Virus record (IMG/VR): IMGVR_UViG_3300003691_000070
Coordinates: 1 to 20,325 of that record
Reading direction: 5' to 3' (one strand)
Source: a virus
Length of the DNA: 20,325 nucleotides
Below the pieces are notes generated by a model that saw nothing but the letters and a program-made list of their open reading frames with translations, searched no databases and was not told the DNA's origin. The translations under genes and the position numbers were made by a program. This document shows, piece by piece, positions 1 to 6,806 of this stretch. Every line of letters begins with the position of its first letter. The first letter of the stretch is position 1.

Positions 1-103
1 TGCACTTTCTCACAAAGTTGAACAGGATTTCTTAGCTGAAATTGATGTTCCCGCTGTCGAAGAAGAAGAAGAAGAAGAAGAAGAAACAACCGAAGAAGAA
101 TAG
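1..103 (+). CDS. 3' end of an unidentified gene with a poly-glutamate tail
   Basis: The window opens inside a rightward reading frame whose codons start at base 2 and which stops with TAG at 101-103. The visible 33 residues begin ALSHKVEQDFLAEIDV and end in a strongly acidic tail: nine Glu, two Thr, three Glu. All nine Glu of the run (59-85) are GAA codons, a pure triplet repeat. Acidic tails occur on many unrelated proteins, including single-stranded DNA binding proteins, so no function can be given. The terminator directly downstream supports a real transcribed gene end. The start and most of the protein lie outside the window. Confidence 0.6.
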   Translation, partial: ALSHKVEQDFLAEIDVPAVEEEEEEEEETTEEE

Positions 104-130
104 TCTTTAGCGGTTGGCCAAAATAATGAA

Positions 131-157
131 AAAGCCCTTATATTAAGGGCTTTTTTT
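131..157. terminator. bidirectional intrinsic terminator between convergent genes
   Basis: AAAGCCCTTA (131-140) pairs perfectly with TAAGGGCTTT (144-153) around a 3-nt loop, and seven T follow at 151-157. On the other strand the stem is followed by five T (A-run 129-133). It sits between the stop of the rightward gene (103) and the stop of the leftward gene (161-163), so it can end transcription from both sides and separate the preceding phage region from the structural region. Confidence 0.88.
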
Positions 158-160
158 GGT

Positions 161-697
161 TTATAGGTAAGATAAAATTAATAGGCGCTCGGTTTGTTTT
201 TCAGTAAAATTTTCCATTTTACAGTATTTTAAGAACAATGCCTTTCTTGGTTGTTTTACAAAACTTAAAGCCGTTTCATAATCATTAAAAGCAAATAAAT
301 CCTCTTTGACCAACAAACCTTCTTTTGTAACTGTGATGGATCGTGGAACAGGAAAAGGTATTTTTACAGAAGGTAAATCCGTTAAGTTCTGTAATTTATT
401 ATTCCACGGATTCCCATCAGAGTTAAATATTTTCTCATTGTATTCCCCATATTCAAGACACCAAACTATTGCGGGAACGGAATAAATATTATCGTCAAGC
501 CTGACTTTTAAGGTAGATTTTGGGGCTTTGTTAAAATACGTTAATCCCGCTATTTTTCCAGCTTGATTTTTATTAAATTTTTCCCAATTTTGAGTATTGA
601 TAAAATGTTTTGAGGGTCGATATGACCAAAGTAATTCGCCTTTTTCAGGATCATATTTAAAACATTGGGATAAAAAATTATAGGAAATTTCCTTCAT
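161..697 (-). CDS. HNH-endonuclease-like protein, probably catalytically dead
   Basis: This leftward gene of 178 residues uses the ATG at 697-695, with GAGG (703-706) 5 nt upstream. An in-frame ATG at 775 would add 26 residues but has no comparable SD. Residues 10-110 follow the phage HNH plan: YDPEKGELLW near the N-terminus, QAGKIAG, then YSVPAIVWCLEYGEY and GNPWNNKLQNL. Family members normally have HR before LxW and DHxxGN before the Asn-rich segment. Here these read PA and FNSDGN, so the catalytic and metal-binding histidines are missing while the Asn residues remain. The likely role is DNA binding without cutting, for example a regulator, or a decayed homing-type gene. It is the only gene on this strand. 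Confidence 0.6.
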   Translation of the reverse strand: MKEISYNFLSQCFKYDPEKGELLWSYRPSKHFINTQNWEKFNKNQAGKIAGLTYFNKAPKSTLKVRLDDNIYSVPAIVWCLEYGEYNEKIFNSDGNPWNNKLQNLTDLPSVKIPFPVPRSITVTKEGLLVKEDLFAFNDYETALSFVKQPRKALFLKYCKMENFTEKQTERLLILSYL

Positions 698-702
698 TCG
701 AA

Positions 703-755
703 CCTCGTTTCGTATTGCGTTACATGGGGAGTTGAACCAAGGCGGGGTAACGAGG
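703..755 (-). promoter_or_regulatory. possible SD-hiding hairpin in the leader of the HNH-like gene
   Basis: In the leftward transcript, CCTCGTT (complement of 749-755) can pair with AACGAGG (complement of 703-709), which contains the SD of the HNH-like gene. A competing pair, GTAACG at 747-752 with CGTTAC at 718-723, uses part of the same segment. The two pairings exclude each other, as in a simple on/off leader. Stems are only 6-7 bp with long loops, so this may be chance. Confidence 0.25.
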
Positions 756-790
756 CCCGCCGTTTCGGCTTGCATGGCCTAGGAACGGTG

Positions 791-820
791 AATATAACAT
801 AAAGCTTTACGGGGGTGCAA
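791..820 (-). promoter_or_regulatory. candidate leftward promoter for the HNH-like gene
   Basis: On the minus strand TTGCAC (815-820) and TATATT (791-796) are 18 nt apart and match the sigma-70 boxes at 3/6 and 5/6 positions. Transcription would start near 784, giving a leader of about 85 nt before the ATG at 697. This agrees with the shorter start chosen for that gene. It is seen by eye only. Confidence 0.3.
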
Positions 821-940
821 ATTTGGTGTATCACGCGCACATGCACACGCGCCCCGCATAATGTGTGTGTGTGGGAAAAAACTATACTGCACCTTGTATT
901 TGAAAATAATACATAGATGGATTCTGAAGTGATATTGATG

Positions 941-967
941 GCGGTATTGGCGGTATTGGCGGTATTG
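941..967 (+). repeat. three perfect tandem copies of a 9-bp unit
   Basis: GCGGTATTG is repeated exactly three times in a row (941-949, 950-958, 959-967), with a partial related unit just before it. Short direct repeats at regular spacing upstream of a terminase operon could be protein binding sites (small terminase, replication initiator or repressor). Slippage of a simple repeat is the other explanation. Confidence 0.7.
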
Positions 968-1039
968 GATTACAAAGGGTATAGGAATCAATGAGCTACA
1001 AGTATCGTTTGTTTTTTATACAGTGGTTTTAGTGCTAGG

Positions 1040-1074
1040 AGACTTTATGGCGCTTGCAAAGTCTTGGGGTTTTT
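1040..1074 (+). terminator. weak terminator-like hairpin
   Basis: AGACTTT (1040-1046) pairs with AAAGTCT (1058-1064) around an 11-nt loop. After TGGGG comes a run of five T (1070-1074). The stem is AT-rich and the T-run is offset by 5 nt, so termination would be weak. It could stop read-through into the terminase operon just before the candidate promoter. Confidence 0.3.
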
Positions 1075-1100
1075 GTTAACTACGTGCGTCACATTATGAT
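1073..1100 (+). promoter_or_regulatory. candidate promoter for the terminase and head operon
   Basis: TTGTTA (1073-1078) and TATGAT (1095-1100) are separated by 16 nt and match sigma-70 boxes at 4/6 and 5/6 positions. The start would fall near 1107, leaving a leader of about 120 nt that contains both small GNRA-type hairpins before the small terminase gene. A late phage promoter of another type cannot be excluded. Confidence 0.4.
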
Positions 1101-1174
1101 GGGCGCGTGCGTGCACTAAATATTTCTGTAATACAAGACTAGGAAACAAATTAGTTTTCTGTAGTATTCAAATC

Positions 1175-1203
1175 AAGCGTGATGCTTACCCCGTCGTGAT
1201 GAC
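1175..1203 (+). promoter_or_regulatory. pair of GNRA-type mini-hairpins before the small terminase gene
   Basis: First hairpin: AAGC (1175-1178), loop GTGAT (1179-1183), GCTT (1184-1187). Second: GTC (1193-1195), loop GTGAT (1196-1200), GAC (1201-1203). The loops are identical and both are closed by C-G, while the outer stem bases differ but still pair. They belong to a family of seven in this window, the others being before the scaffold and the major capsid genes. They lie 23-51 nt before the chosen ATG of the small terminase gene. The role is unknown; binding by an RNA-binding protein is inferred. Confidence 0.6.
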
Positions 1204-1225
1204 ACAGAACCAAAAGCGAGTTTGT

Positions 1226-1861
1226 ATGGCTAAGCCTGATTACATTGATTTCTTTGCGGATAACCACAATGGTTTGAGTCCCAATGAAATTATTTTTTGT
1301 ACGGCTTACGCATCCAATGGACAGAACGCGACCAAAGCATATTTGAAAGCCTATCCCGAAGTAGAAGACCGTTTAAGTGCGGGAAAGATGGCTCATATTC
1401 TCTTGAAAAAATTGGAAGTCAAGAAATTAATTAATAACAAACTGAATGATCGTTTAGCTTGCGCTGATTTAGATATGGATTGGGTCCAAGCACGATTGAA
1501 GAATATTGCCAACGCAAACATCCAAGATCACGTTCACCCTGAGACTGGAAAAAATATTGCGATTAAAGATCTTCCCCGACACATTGCCGCAAATGTTAAG
1601 GAATTGGAAGTGTCCATTGTGGGCGATATGCGATTTGAAAAAACGAAATTACATTCTGCACAAAAAGCGTTAGACACTTTGGGGAACATGTTTAAGCCTG
1701 AAGTTCAACGTCATGAGATCACCGGGAAAGATGGAAAGCCTATTGGTATAGAGCATTCAGGGGGCGTGTTAGCTATCCCTGTTATGACCTGTGCTGAAAC
1801 GTGGGCCAAGGATGCCAAAGAGAGCCAAGAAGCCGTTCACAAAATCGCTAACGAAGAATAA
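1226..1861 (+). CDS. terS: terminase small subunit
   Basis: The predicted protein of 211 residues recognises phage DNA and hands it to the large terminase. Near the N-terminus LSPNEIIFCTAYASNGQNAT, then KAYLKAYPEV and a segment ending LEVKKLINNKL, have the helix-turn-helix pattern of the Terminase_2 family. Position just before the large subunit (6-nt gap) agrees. The frame can be opened from GTG 1196 or ATG 1199, but those lie inside the second mini-hairpin. ATG 1226, with AGCGAG about 5 nt upstream, gives the usual compact N-terminus (MAKPDYIDFF). The C-terminal part (GKDGKPIGIEHSGG onward) is presumably involved in contact with the large subunit or portal. Confidence 0.88.
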   Translation: MAKPDYIDFFADNHNGLSPNEIIFCTAYASNGQNATKAYLKAYPEVEDRLSAGKMAHILLKKLEVKKLINNKLNDRLACADLDMDWVQARLKNIANANIQDHVHPETGKNIAIKDLPRHIAANVKELEVSIVGDMRFEKTKLHSAQKALDTLGNMFKPEVQRHEITGKDGKPIGIEHSGGVLAIPVMTCAETWAKDAKESQEAVHKIANEE

Positions 1862-1867
1862 AACCAC

Positions 1868-3403
1868 ATGACAAACCTCGCGCCCTATTATAAAAAGATC
1901 GACGCGCACAGCCCAAGAATAACCATTGATACAACAAAACCCGCAGACTTAACACAGACCCGTGTTGTGTGGACTCCCCAAAAAGGTTCACAAACACTTG
2001 CTTTGTCCTGTCCTTTTTCGGAAATACTTTATGAAGGCGCACGTGGTCCAGGAAAGACCGATTGGATCTTAATGCGGTATGCTGCGCGTGTTGGTGTTGG
2101 TTTCGGTCCTTTTTGGGTGGGGATTATATTTCGTCGTGAGTATAAAGAACTTCAGGATATTATCCGTAAATCAAAACGATGGTTCCCACACATCTTTCCC
2201 GGTGCACGCTTTCTTCGTTCTGCTTCTGAATTAAAATGGGTATTCCCTGATGGGGAAGAACTTCTATTTCGTTTGATCAAAAATGAAGATGACTACTGGA
2301 GTTATCACGGTCACGAATATCCATTTATTGGTTGGGAAGAACTTTGTACATGGCCGGACTCTACTTGTTACGACGTAATGTTTTCCTGTAATCGTTCAAG
2401 CTATGTTCCTGAAGAAGGGGGAGACCAGTTACCGCTGGAGGTTATGTCCACGGCTAACCCTTATGGTGTTGGCCACAATTGGGTTAAAGCGCGATTCATT
2501 GACCAAGCATTACCCGGGGTGCCCTTTCTTTCAGAAGCTGGACGTGTAGCAGTTCATATCTTTGGTCATATCACTGAAAATAAGTTTTTGGATGAAGACT
2601 ATGTTGATACCATTCGCAATATCAAAGATCCAAACAAAAAGTTGGCTTGGTGGAATGGCTCTTGGGATATCACCGCAGGTGGAATGTTTGATGAGTTCTG
2701 GAGAACTGACATACACAAGGTTGACCTGTTCAAGATTCCTGGAACATGGAGGGTTTATAGATCCTTTGATTGGGGCTCCTCCAAGCCGTTTAGCGTTGGC
2801 TGGCACGCTATTTCCGATGGTAGTACGGTCGAAGCCTACGGAAAGACCTTTCGTACTGTACGGGGCGATATGTTCCGTATTAGCGAATGGTACGGATGTA
2901 CTGGAAAAGCTAATGAAGGGCTTAGAATGACCTCTAAGAACATAGCTATTGGAATCCTTGAACGTGAAGAGCTTTTAAAGACTCGCTTGAATGTGTTTGA
3001 AATTCTCCCCGGTCCTGCTGATTCATCCATCTACGATGAAAATGATGGGCCAAGCATTGGGACCAAGATGGAAGAGGAAGGTGTTTATTTTGAGAAAGCG
3101 AATAAACGTCCAGGATCAAGGAAAAATGGTTGGGAATTATTGCGTAACCTATTAGAAGCGGGTCTTCCTGTTCCAGCAAAAGATAATGACGGGGAACCCA
3201 TCGAAGGTGAATACCTACCACGGGAACACCCTTCATGTTATATTTTCAGCACTTGCACACACTTTTTTCGAACTATACCCACATTACCCCGTGACCCAAA
3301 AGACATGGATGATGTAAACACAGAAGCTGAAGATCACATTGCTGATGAATGGCGTTATATGGCGTTACATGAATTCGGAATGATCGCCCAAGAGGAATTC
3401 TAA
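1868..3403 (+). CDS. terL: terminase large subunit (packaging ATPase and nuclease)
   Basis: The protein of 511 residues is the motor that pumps DNA into the procapsid and cuts it. The ATPase half shows a Walker A motif GARGPGKT (57-64), a Walker B-like YPFIGWEEL (151-159) with the catalytic Glu pair, and the coupling motif STANP (194-198). The nuclease half has the RNase-H-type acidic residues in SFDWGSS (D301), GPADSSIYD (D385) and HIADEWRY (D493). Length is normal for the family. The SD upstream of ATG 1868 is weak, suggesting coupling to the small subunit gene. The stop overlaps the portal start by one base (TAATG at 3401-3405). No key residue is missing. Confidence 0.95.
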   Translation: MTNLAPYYKKIDAHSPRITIDTTKPADLTQTRVVWTPQKGSQTLALSCPFSEILYEGARGPGKTDWILMRYAARVGVGFGPFWVGIIFRREYKELQDIIRKSKRWFPHIFPGARFLRSASELKWVFPDGEELLFRLIKNEDDYWSYHGHEYPFIGWEELCTWPDSTCYDVMFSCNRSSYVPEEGGDQLPLEVMSTANPYGVGHNWVKARFIDQALPGVPFLSEAGRVAVHIFGHITENKFLDEDYVDTIRNIKDPNKKLAWWNGSWDITAGGMFDEFWRTDIHKVDLFKIPGTWRVYRSFDWGSSKPFSVGWHAISDGSTVEAYGKTFRTVRGDMFRISEWYGCTGKANEGLRMTSKNIAIGILEREELLKTRLNVFEILPGPADSSIYDENDGPSIGTKMEEEGVYFEKANKRPGSRKNGWELLRNLLEAGLPVPAKDNDGEPIEGEYLPREHPSCYIFSTCTHFFRTIPTLPRDPKDMDDVNTEAEDHIADEWRYMALHEFGMIAQEEF

Positions 3404-4824
3404 TGAGCGCTAGTAAGAACACAGTAGATTCAACATCCACAGCATATGACATTATGCTTCCTCGATTGAGATTAGGTGAAACATTGTTAGGGGGAACTCC
3501 TGCAATGAGAGATGCGGAAAAAACTTACTTACCTCAGTACGAAAGAGAAAGTGATGACAACTACAATAATCGTTTAGAAAAAGCCGTTCTGTTTAATGCC
3601 TACAAAAAGACATTGAACGGAACGGTTGGACGTGTGTTTTCAAAACCCGTTACCCTTAACGAAGGAGCCCCACCGCAGTTAGAAGAAATGACCACCGATA
3701 TCGACCGGCAAGGAAATGACCTAACAACTTGGGGCCGTAACTCGTTCAGGGATGGTGTTAGTAAAGGATTAACACATTGCTTAATCGACTTTCCAGAAAT
3801 CGACGCCGACAACGCAGAAGAAGAACTGGCACAGAAACCAGTCCCATACTTCAACATGATACCCCACGAAAACCTGATAGCAGCATACGCAACGGTAATC
3901 GACGGGAAGGAGGTGTTAACCCAAATTCGTATCAGAGAAGTTTCTGTTGTGGTTATTGGGTTTGAAGAGCAACAGATTGAACGTATACGTGTAATTACCC
4001 CTGGGGAGTTCGCTGTCTATGAAAAAACAGATGGTGATGATTGGGCTGTTGTGGAGCAAGGAACCTACGACCTAACCTTTATCCCCTTAGTAACGTTTTA
4101 CGCAGAACGTGACGACTTCATGTTGTCCACTCCACCATTGAGTGATTTGGGTTATCTAAACGTGGCTCATTGGCAATTCACATCTGATCTACAAAACACC
4201 TTAACCGTTGCAAGCTTTCCAATGTTAGCGGTTGCAGGTGCAGATAGTGATCAGAAAGGAAAGATTGTTGTTGGACCCAAGCAACTACTAAGCACTAAAA
4301 AAGAATCAGGGCGGTTCTACTTTGTAGAGCACACTGGCGCATCAATCGAAGCCAACCGGAATTACTTGCAGGATGTAGAAGGTCAAATGGCGTTGGAAGG
4401 TGTGAACCTTTTACGCCAACGACCGGGCACACAAACAGCAACACAACGAGCGATGGATGGTGCGGAAGAAACAAGTGATCTTAGAGAAATGGCCATACGC
4501 TTTGAGGACTTCCTTAACACCTGTTTTAATGTTGCCGCAGCATGGTTAGACCTAGAACAAGATTCAGCGGTTGTGAATGTTAACACTGATGGCCTTATCC
4601 TAGCGTCTAAAGATGCTGCTGAATTAGATCTTCTGTATAATATGTGTATTGCGGGAAAGCTTTCTTGGATGAGGTTCTTCACTGAATTGAAACGACGTGG
4701 TGTTCTTGCTGATGATGTTAATTTTGATGAGGAACGCGCATTGATTGCCGATCAGCCTCAAGACGACATGGGTATGTTTAACACACCTAGCACAACAGTA
4801 GACGATACGAATGACAGCGAATGA
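3403..4824 (+). CDS. portal protein, DUF4055 family
   Basis: The product of 473 residues forms the ring at one capsid vertex through which DNA enters and leaves and to which the tail attaches. The N-terminus has the DUF4055 portal signature: LGGTPAMRDAEKTYLPQYE, then YNNRLEKAVLFNAYKKTLNG and VGRVFSKPV. Further on, GTQTATQRAMDGAEETSDL fits the conserved helical region of this family. Placement between large terminase and the minor head protein is the standard order. Its ATG overlaps the terminase stop, and its own end overlaps the next gene by 14 nt, so translation is probably coupled. Confidence 0.92.
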   Translation: MSASKNTVDSTSTAYDIMLPRLRLGETLLGGTPAMRDAEKTYLPQYERESDDNYNNRLEKAVLFNAYKKTLNGTVGRVFSKPVTLNEGAPPQLEEMTTDIDRQGNDLTTWGRNSFRDGVSKGLTHCLIDFPEIDADNAEEELAQKPVPYFNMIPHENLIAAYATVIDGKEVLTQIRIREVSVVVIGFEEQQIERIRVITPGEFAVYEKTDGDDWAVVEQGTYDLTFIPLVTFYAERDDFMLSTPPLSDLGYLNVAHWQFTSDLQNTLTVASFPMLAVAGADSDQKGKIVVGPKQLLSTKKESGRFYFVEHTGASIEANRNYLQDVEGQMALEGVNLLRQRPGTQTATQRAMDGAEETSDLREMAIRFEDFLNTCFNVAAAWLDLEQDSAVVNVNTDGLILASKDAAELDLLYNMCIAGKLSWMRFFTELKRRGVLADDVNFDEERALIADQPQDDMGMFNTPSTTVDDTNDSE

Positions 4825-6010
4825 AGAATACTTTGACCGGTTGGTGTCTCACCAACTCGGTCTGGAAAGGTTAAAAACGGGTGTAGCCAATAACCTGTTA
4901 GAGCTTTTGGTTGCGAGTGAAACCGACTTGAAACAATTGATTGCGGGACGTATAGCATTGATTGATCAACGTGGGCCTACCTTTTCTGCTAATTCAACTC
5001 GAAGACTTAACGCTCTTCTAAAAGATATCGAGATCCTTAGAAGAAAAATCTACGGGGATCTAGAAACATCTTTAGACTTACAGCGTGTAGACTTCGGTGA
5101 ATATGAGGCAGAGTTTAATGCACGTATCATTGAAGATGTGGTACCTATCGAAGATTTCACGGTAACGCTACCAGGAAGAGACCAAATTGTTTCCGCTGCG
5201 CAAGCGAACCCAATTCGGGGACGGTTTTTAAATGAATGGTTCGACCAAGCAAGAACGAGTGAACTTGGTCGGCTGAATCAAATACTAAAAGTAGGCTTCT
5301 TCGAAGGTCGCACGAATGACCAAATTACCTCAGACATTTTTGGATCGGCGGACGTTCCGGGTGACATAAGAAAGTCACGTGCGAATGTTAAAACTATTGT
5401 TAGAACGTCCATGCAATCAATGGCACAAGGTGCACGTGATGAACTATTTAACGCAAACCAAGACCTTATTGGCGCGGTACGTTATACCTCTACGTTGGAT
5501 GGTCGTACAAGTGCCATCTGTAGAGCACGCGACGGAAGAGAGTTCCCCCTTGGGGAACCCAGACCAGAAATTCCGGCGCACCCTAATTGCAGGAGTACTT
5601 ATGTCCCTATTCTTGATGGCGTGGCCATTGTTGGTACTCGGCCTTTTGTACGAGATACCCGAGCACGCCAAACTAGGGAAATCAACTTTCGTGCAGACGC
5701 CCGCGCTCGTGCCGGTGACTCACGATGGAAACAACTGGATGAGAAACAAAGACGGGGCCTTATCCAAGGTGAAAGAGTGAGGTGGGCGGATTCTGCTATT
5801 GGCGCAACACCCGCAGAAACAACCTATTCACAATGGTTTAAGAAACAACCTACGAGCTTTCAACGACAAACACTAGGACCTACTAAGTTTGATCTGTATA
5901 ATCAAGGTGGCCTAGATCTTAACGCATTCGTTGATGAAACGAGCGGTAAGCCTTGGACACTAGCACAACTTCAAGCGAGAGAGGCGACAGCTTTCGCGAA
6001 GATAAGTTAA
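4811..6010 (+). CDS. minor head / head morphogenesis protein (Mu gpF-like)
   Basis: The protein of 399 residues carries the phage minor head domain: TLDGRTSAICRARDGREF (about 234-251) followed by IPAHPNCRSTY, the conserved pattern of SPP1 gp7 / Mu gpF proteins, thought to act at the portal during assembly or early DNA ejection. The first 150 residues are helical and poorly conserved. The C-terminal part (SQWFKKQPTSFQRQTLG, then GGLDLNAFVD) resembles the tail often found in this family. It overlaps the portal gene by 14 nt. A second open frame inside it (5379-5780) is a shadow. Confidence 0.9.
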   Translation: MTANEEYFDRLVSHQLGLERLKTGVANNLLELLVASETDLKQLIAGRIALIDQRGPTFSANSTRRLNALLKDIEILRRKIYGDLETSLDLQRVDFGEYEAEFNARIIEDVVPIEDFTVTLPGRDQIVSAAQANPIRGRFLNEWFDQARTSELGRLNQILKVGFFEGRTNDQITSDIFGSADVPGDIRKSRANVKTIVRTSMQSMAQGARDELFNANQDLIGAVRYTSTLDGRTSAICRARDGREFPLGEPRPEIPAHPNCRSTYVPILDGVAIVGTRPFVRDTRARQTREINFRADARARAGDSRWKQLDEKQRRGLIQGERVRWADSAIGATPAETTYSQWFKKQPTSFQRQTLGPTKFDLYNQGGLDLNAFVDETSGKPWTLAQLQAREATAFAKIS

Positions 6011-6030
6011 CTAAACAACCGGTGAATAGT

Positions 6031-6381
6031 ATGTTAGATAGAAAGGCGATAGAAGAGTCTTTAAAGGTTACGGAAACCCTTGACGGATTAGCTCTTGGGG
6101 GCAACAACCACAAACTAAGTCACCTACTTAGGTTACGGGAACATGTGGTAAGCCTTGTCACAGAAATGGATAAATACAATTCAGATCTTCAAGACCTCAT
6201 TGATGTTCAATGCAGTGAGGGTAACTGGAACTATAATGAATATATGAGAGGAATGGCTAATGGTCTCTTAGTGGCCCAAGCTGCACGAACGGAAAAGGTT
6301 ATTACGTTTTTAGAGGCACCTGAAACTTTCCTCTGTGATTTACCTAGCCAAACACCTAGACTTTTAGGTGATCCAGAATGA
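6031..6381 (+). CDS. conserved-looking phage protein of unknown function
   Basis: The gene encodes 116 residues from ATG 6031, with GGTGA (6021-6025) 5 nt upstream; a longer frame from 5953 would overlap the previous gene by 58 nt and is less likely. The middle is helical and charged. The segment YNEYMRGMANGLLVAQA followed by FLEAP resembles small phage proteins I have seen between head genes, but no function is known to me. It starts 20 nt after the minor head gene and overlaps the next gene by 4 nt (ATGA), so it belongs to the head operon. Confidence 0.75.
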   Translation: MLDRKAIEESLKVTETLDGLALGGNNHKLSHLLRLREHVVSLVTEMDKYNSDLQDLIDVQCSEGNWNYNEYMRGMANGLLVAQAARTEKVITFLEAPETFLCDLPSQTPRLLGDPE

Positions 6382-6761
6382 GCCAACATTTAATTGAAGT
6401 GCGCGTTGTTGCGGCAATGGACCCTAATTCTAGAATCCCCCGACCTATTTATAAATTCCTTGTGCGTATGCGTTCCAATATGCGTGACCCTGCCTTGTGG
6501 GCCAATGTTACTATTGATCCAACAAAGTGTGTTTCTTCTGGTGATGTGAAGAAAGCAATTGAATATGCGGGGGGTGCCGCCGCTGAAAGACTCTGTGATG
6601 AGTACGGTGACCACATAGACTGTGAACGTGCCGCCAGTACCGCCCTAAAGATTTTCGAACAATTAATGTTAGACATACATAACAAATCATTAACCATTAT
6701 TGATATAGCAAACATGGATCACATAAGTGGTCCCGGCTTGTTTCATCAAGAAGTAGTTTAA
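6378..6761 (+). CDS. unknown protein between head morphogenesis and scaffold genes
   Basis: The predicted protein of 127 residues starts at an ATGA overlap with the preceding gene. It has a short basic stretch near the N-terminus (FLVRMRSNMRD), a helical middle with Cys residues (ERLCDEYGDHIDCERAA) and no signal peptide or membrane segment. No family is recognised. Translational coupling with 6031-6381 suggests the two are made together. Its stop is followed after 4 nt by the first hairpin of the scaffold leader. Confidence 0.7.
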   Translation: MSQHLIEVRVVAAMDPNSRIPRPIYKFLVRMRSNMRDPALWANVTIDPTKCVSSGDVKKAIEYAGGAAAERLCDEYGDHIDCERAASTALKIFEQLMLDIHNKSLTIIDIANMDHISGPGLFHQEVV

Positions 6762-6765
6762 AACC

Positions 6766-6791
6766 GGCGTGATGCCACCAACGCGTGATGC
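6766..6791 (+). promoter_or_regulatory. pair of GNRA-type mini-hairpins before the scaffold gene
   Basis: Third family copy: GGC (6766-6768), loop GTGAT (6769-6773), GCC (6774-6776). Fourth copy: GC (6783-6784), GTGAT (6785-6789), GC (6790-6791), whose third pair is a C/A mismatch, so it is weaker. They fill most of the 45-nt gap between the previous stop (6761) and the scaffold start, ending just before the SD (GAGG, 6795-6798). This puts them where a bound protein would block ribosomes. Confidence 0.55.
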
Positions 6792-6806
6792 AAAGAGGAA
6801 ACACCA

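Larger units (their letters stand above)
698..1225. other. non-coding region upstream of the terminase genes, possible packaging site
   Basis: No convincing gene lies in these 528 bases; a 70-codon frame at 779-991 on the minus strand has a TTG start and no SD. The region holds a 21-nt strictly alternating pyrimidine/purine tract (832-852), a second of 13 nt (861-873, TG repeats) and a third of 14 nt (1103-1116). CACGCGCCC (846-854) recurs inverted as GGGCGCGTG (1101-1109). In many phages the cos or pac site lies beside or within the small terminase gene, so this is the best candidate for terminase recognition. That role is inferred from position only. Confidence 0.35.

Noticed and set aside
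720-775. A tRNA-like GGTTCAACTCC element on the minus strand
   Set aside because: The flanking bases do not form a T-stem, and no acceptor or anticodon stem could be drawn.
779-991. A 70-codon minus-strand frame
   Set aside because: TTG start without an SD, low-complexity content (YRQ repeats from the 9-bp iterons), and no resemblance to a protein family.
1196-1225. Longer start of the small terminase gene (GTG 1196 or ATG 1199)
   Set aside because: These codons lie inside the second mini-hairpin and lack an SD. ATG 1226 gives a more usual start, though experimental proof is lacking.
5379-5780. A 133-codon + strand frame inside the minor head gene
   Set aside because: It overlaps the conserved DGRTSAICRARDG region in another frame, so it is a shadow.
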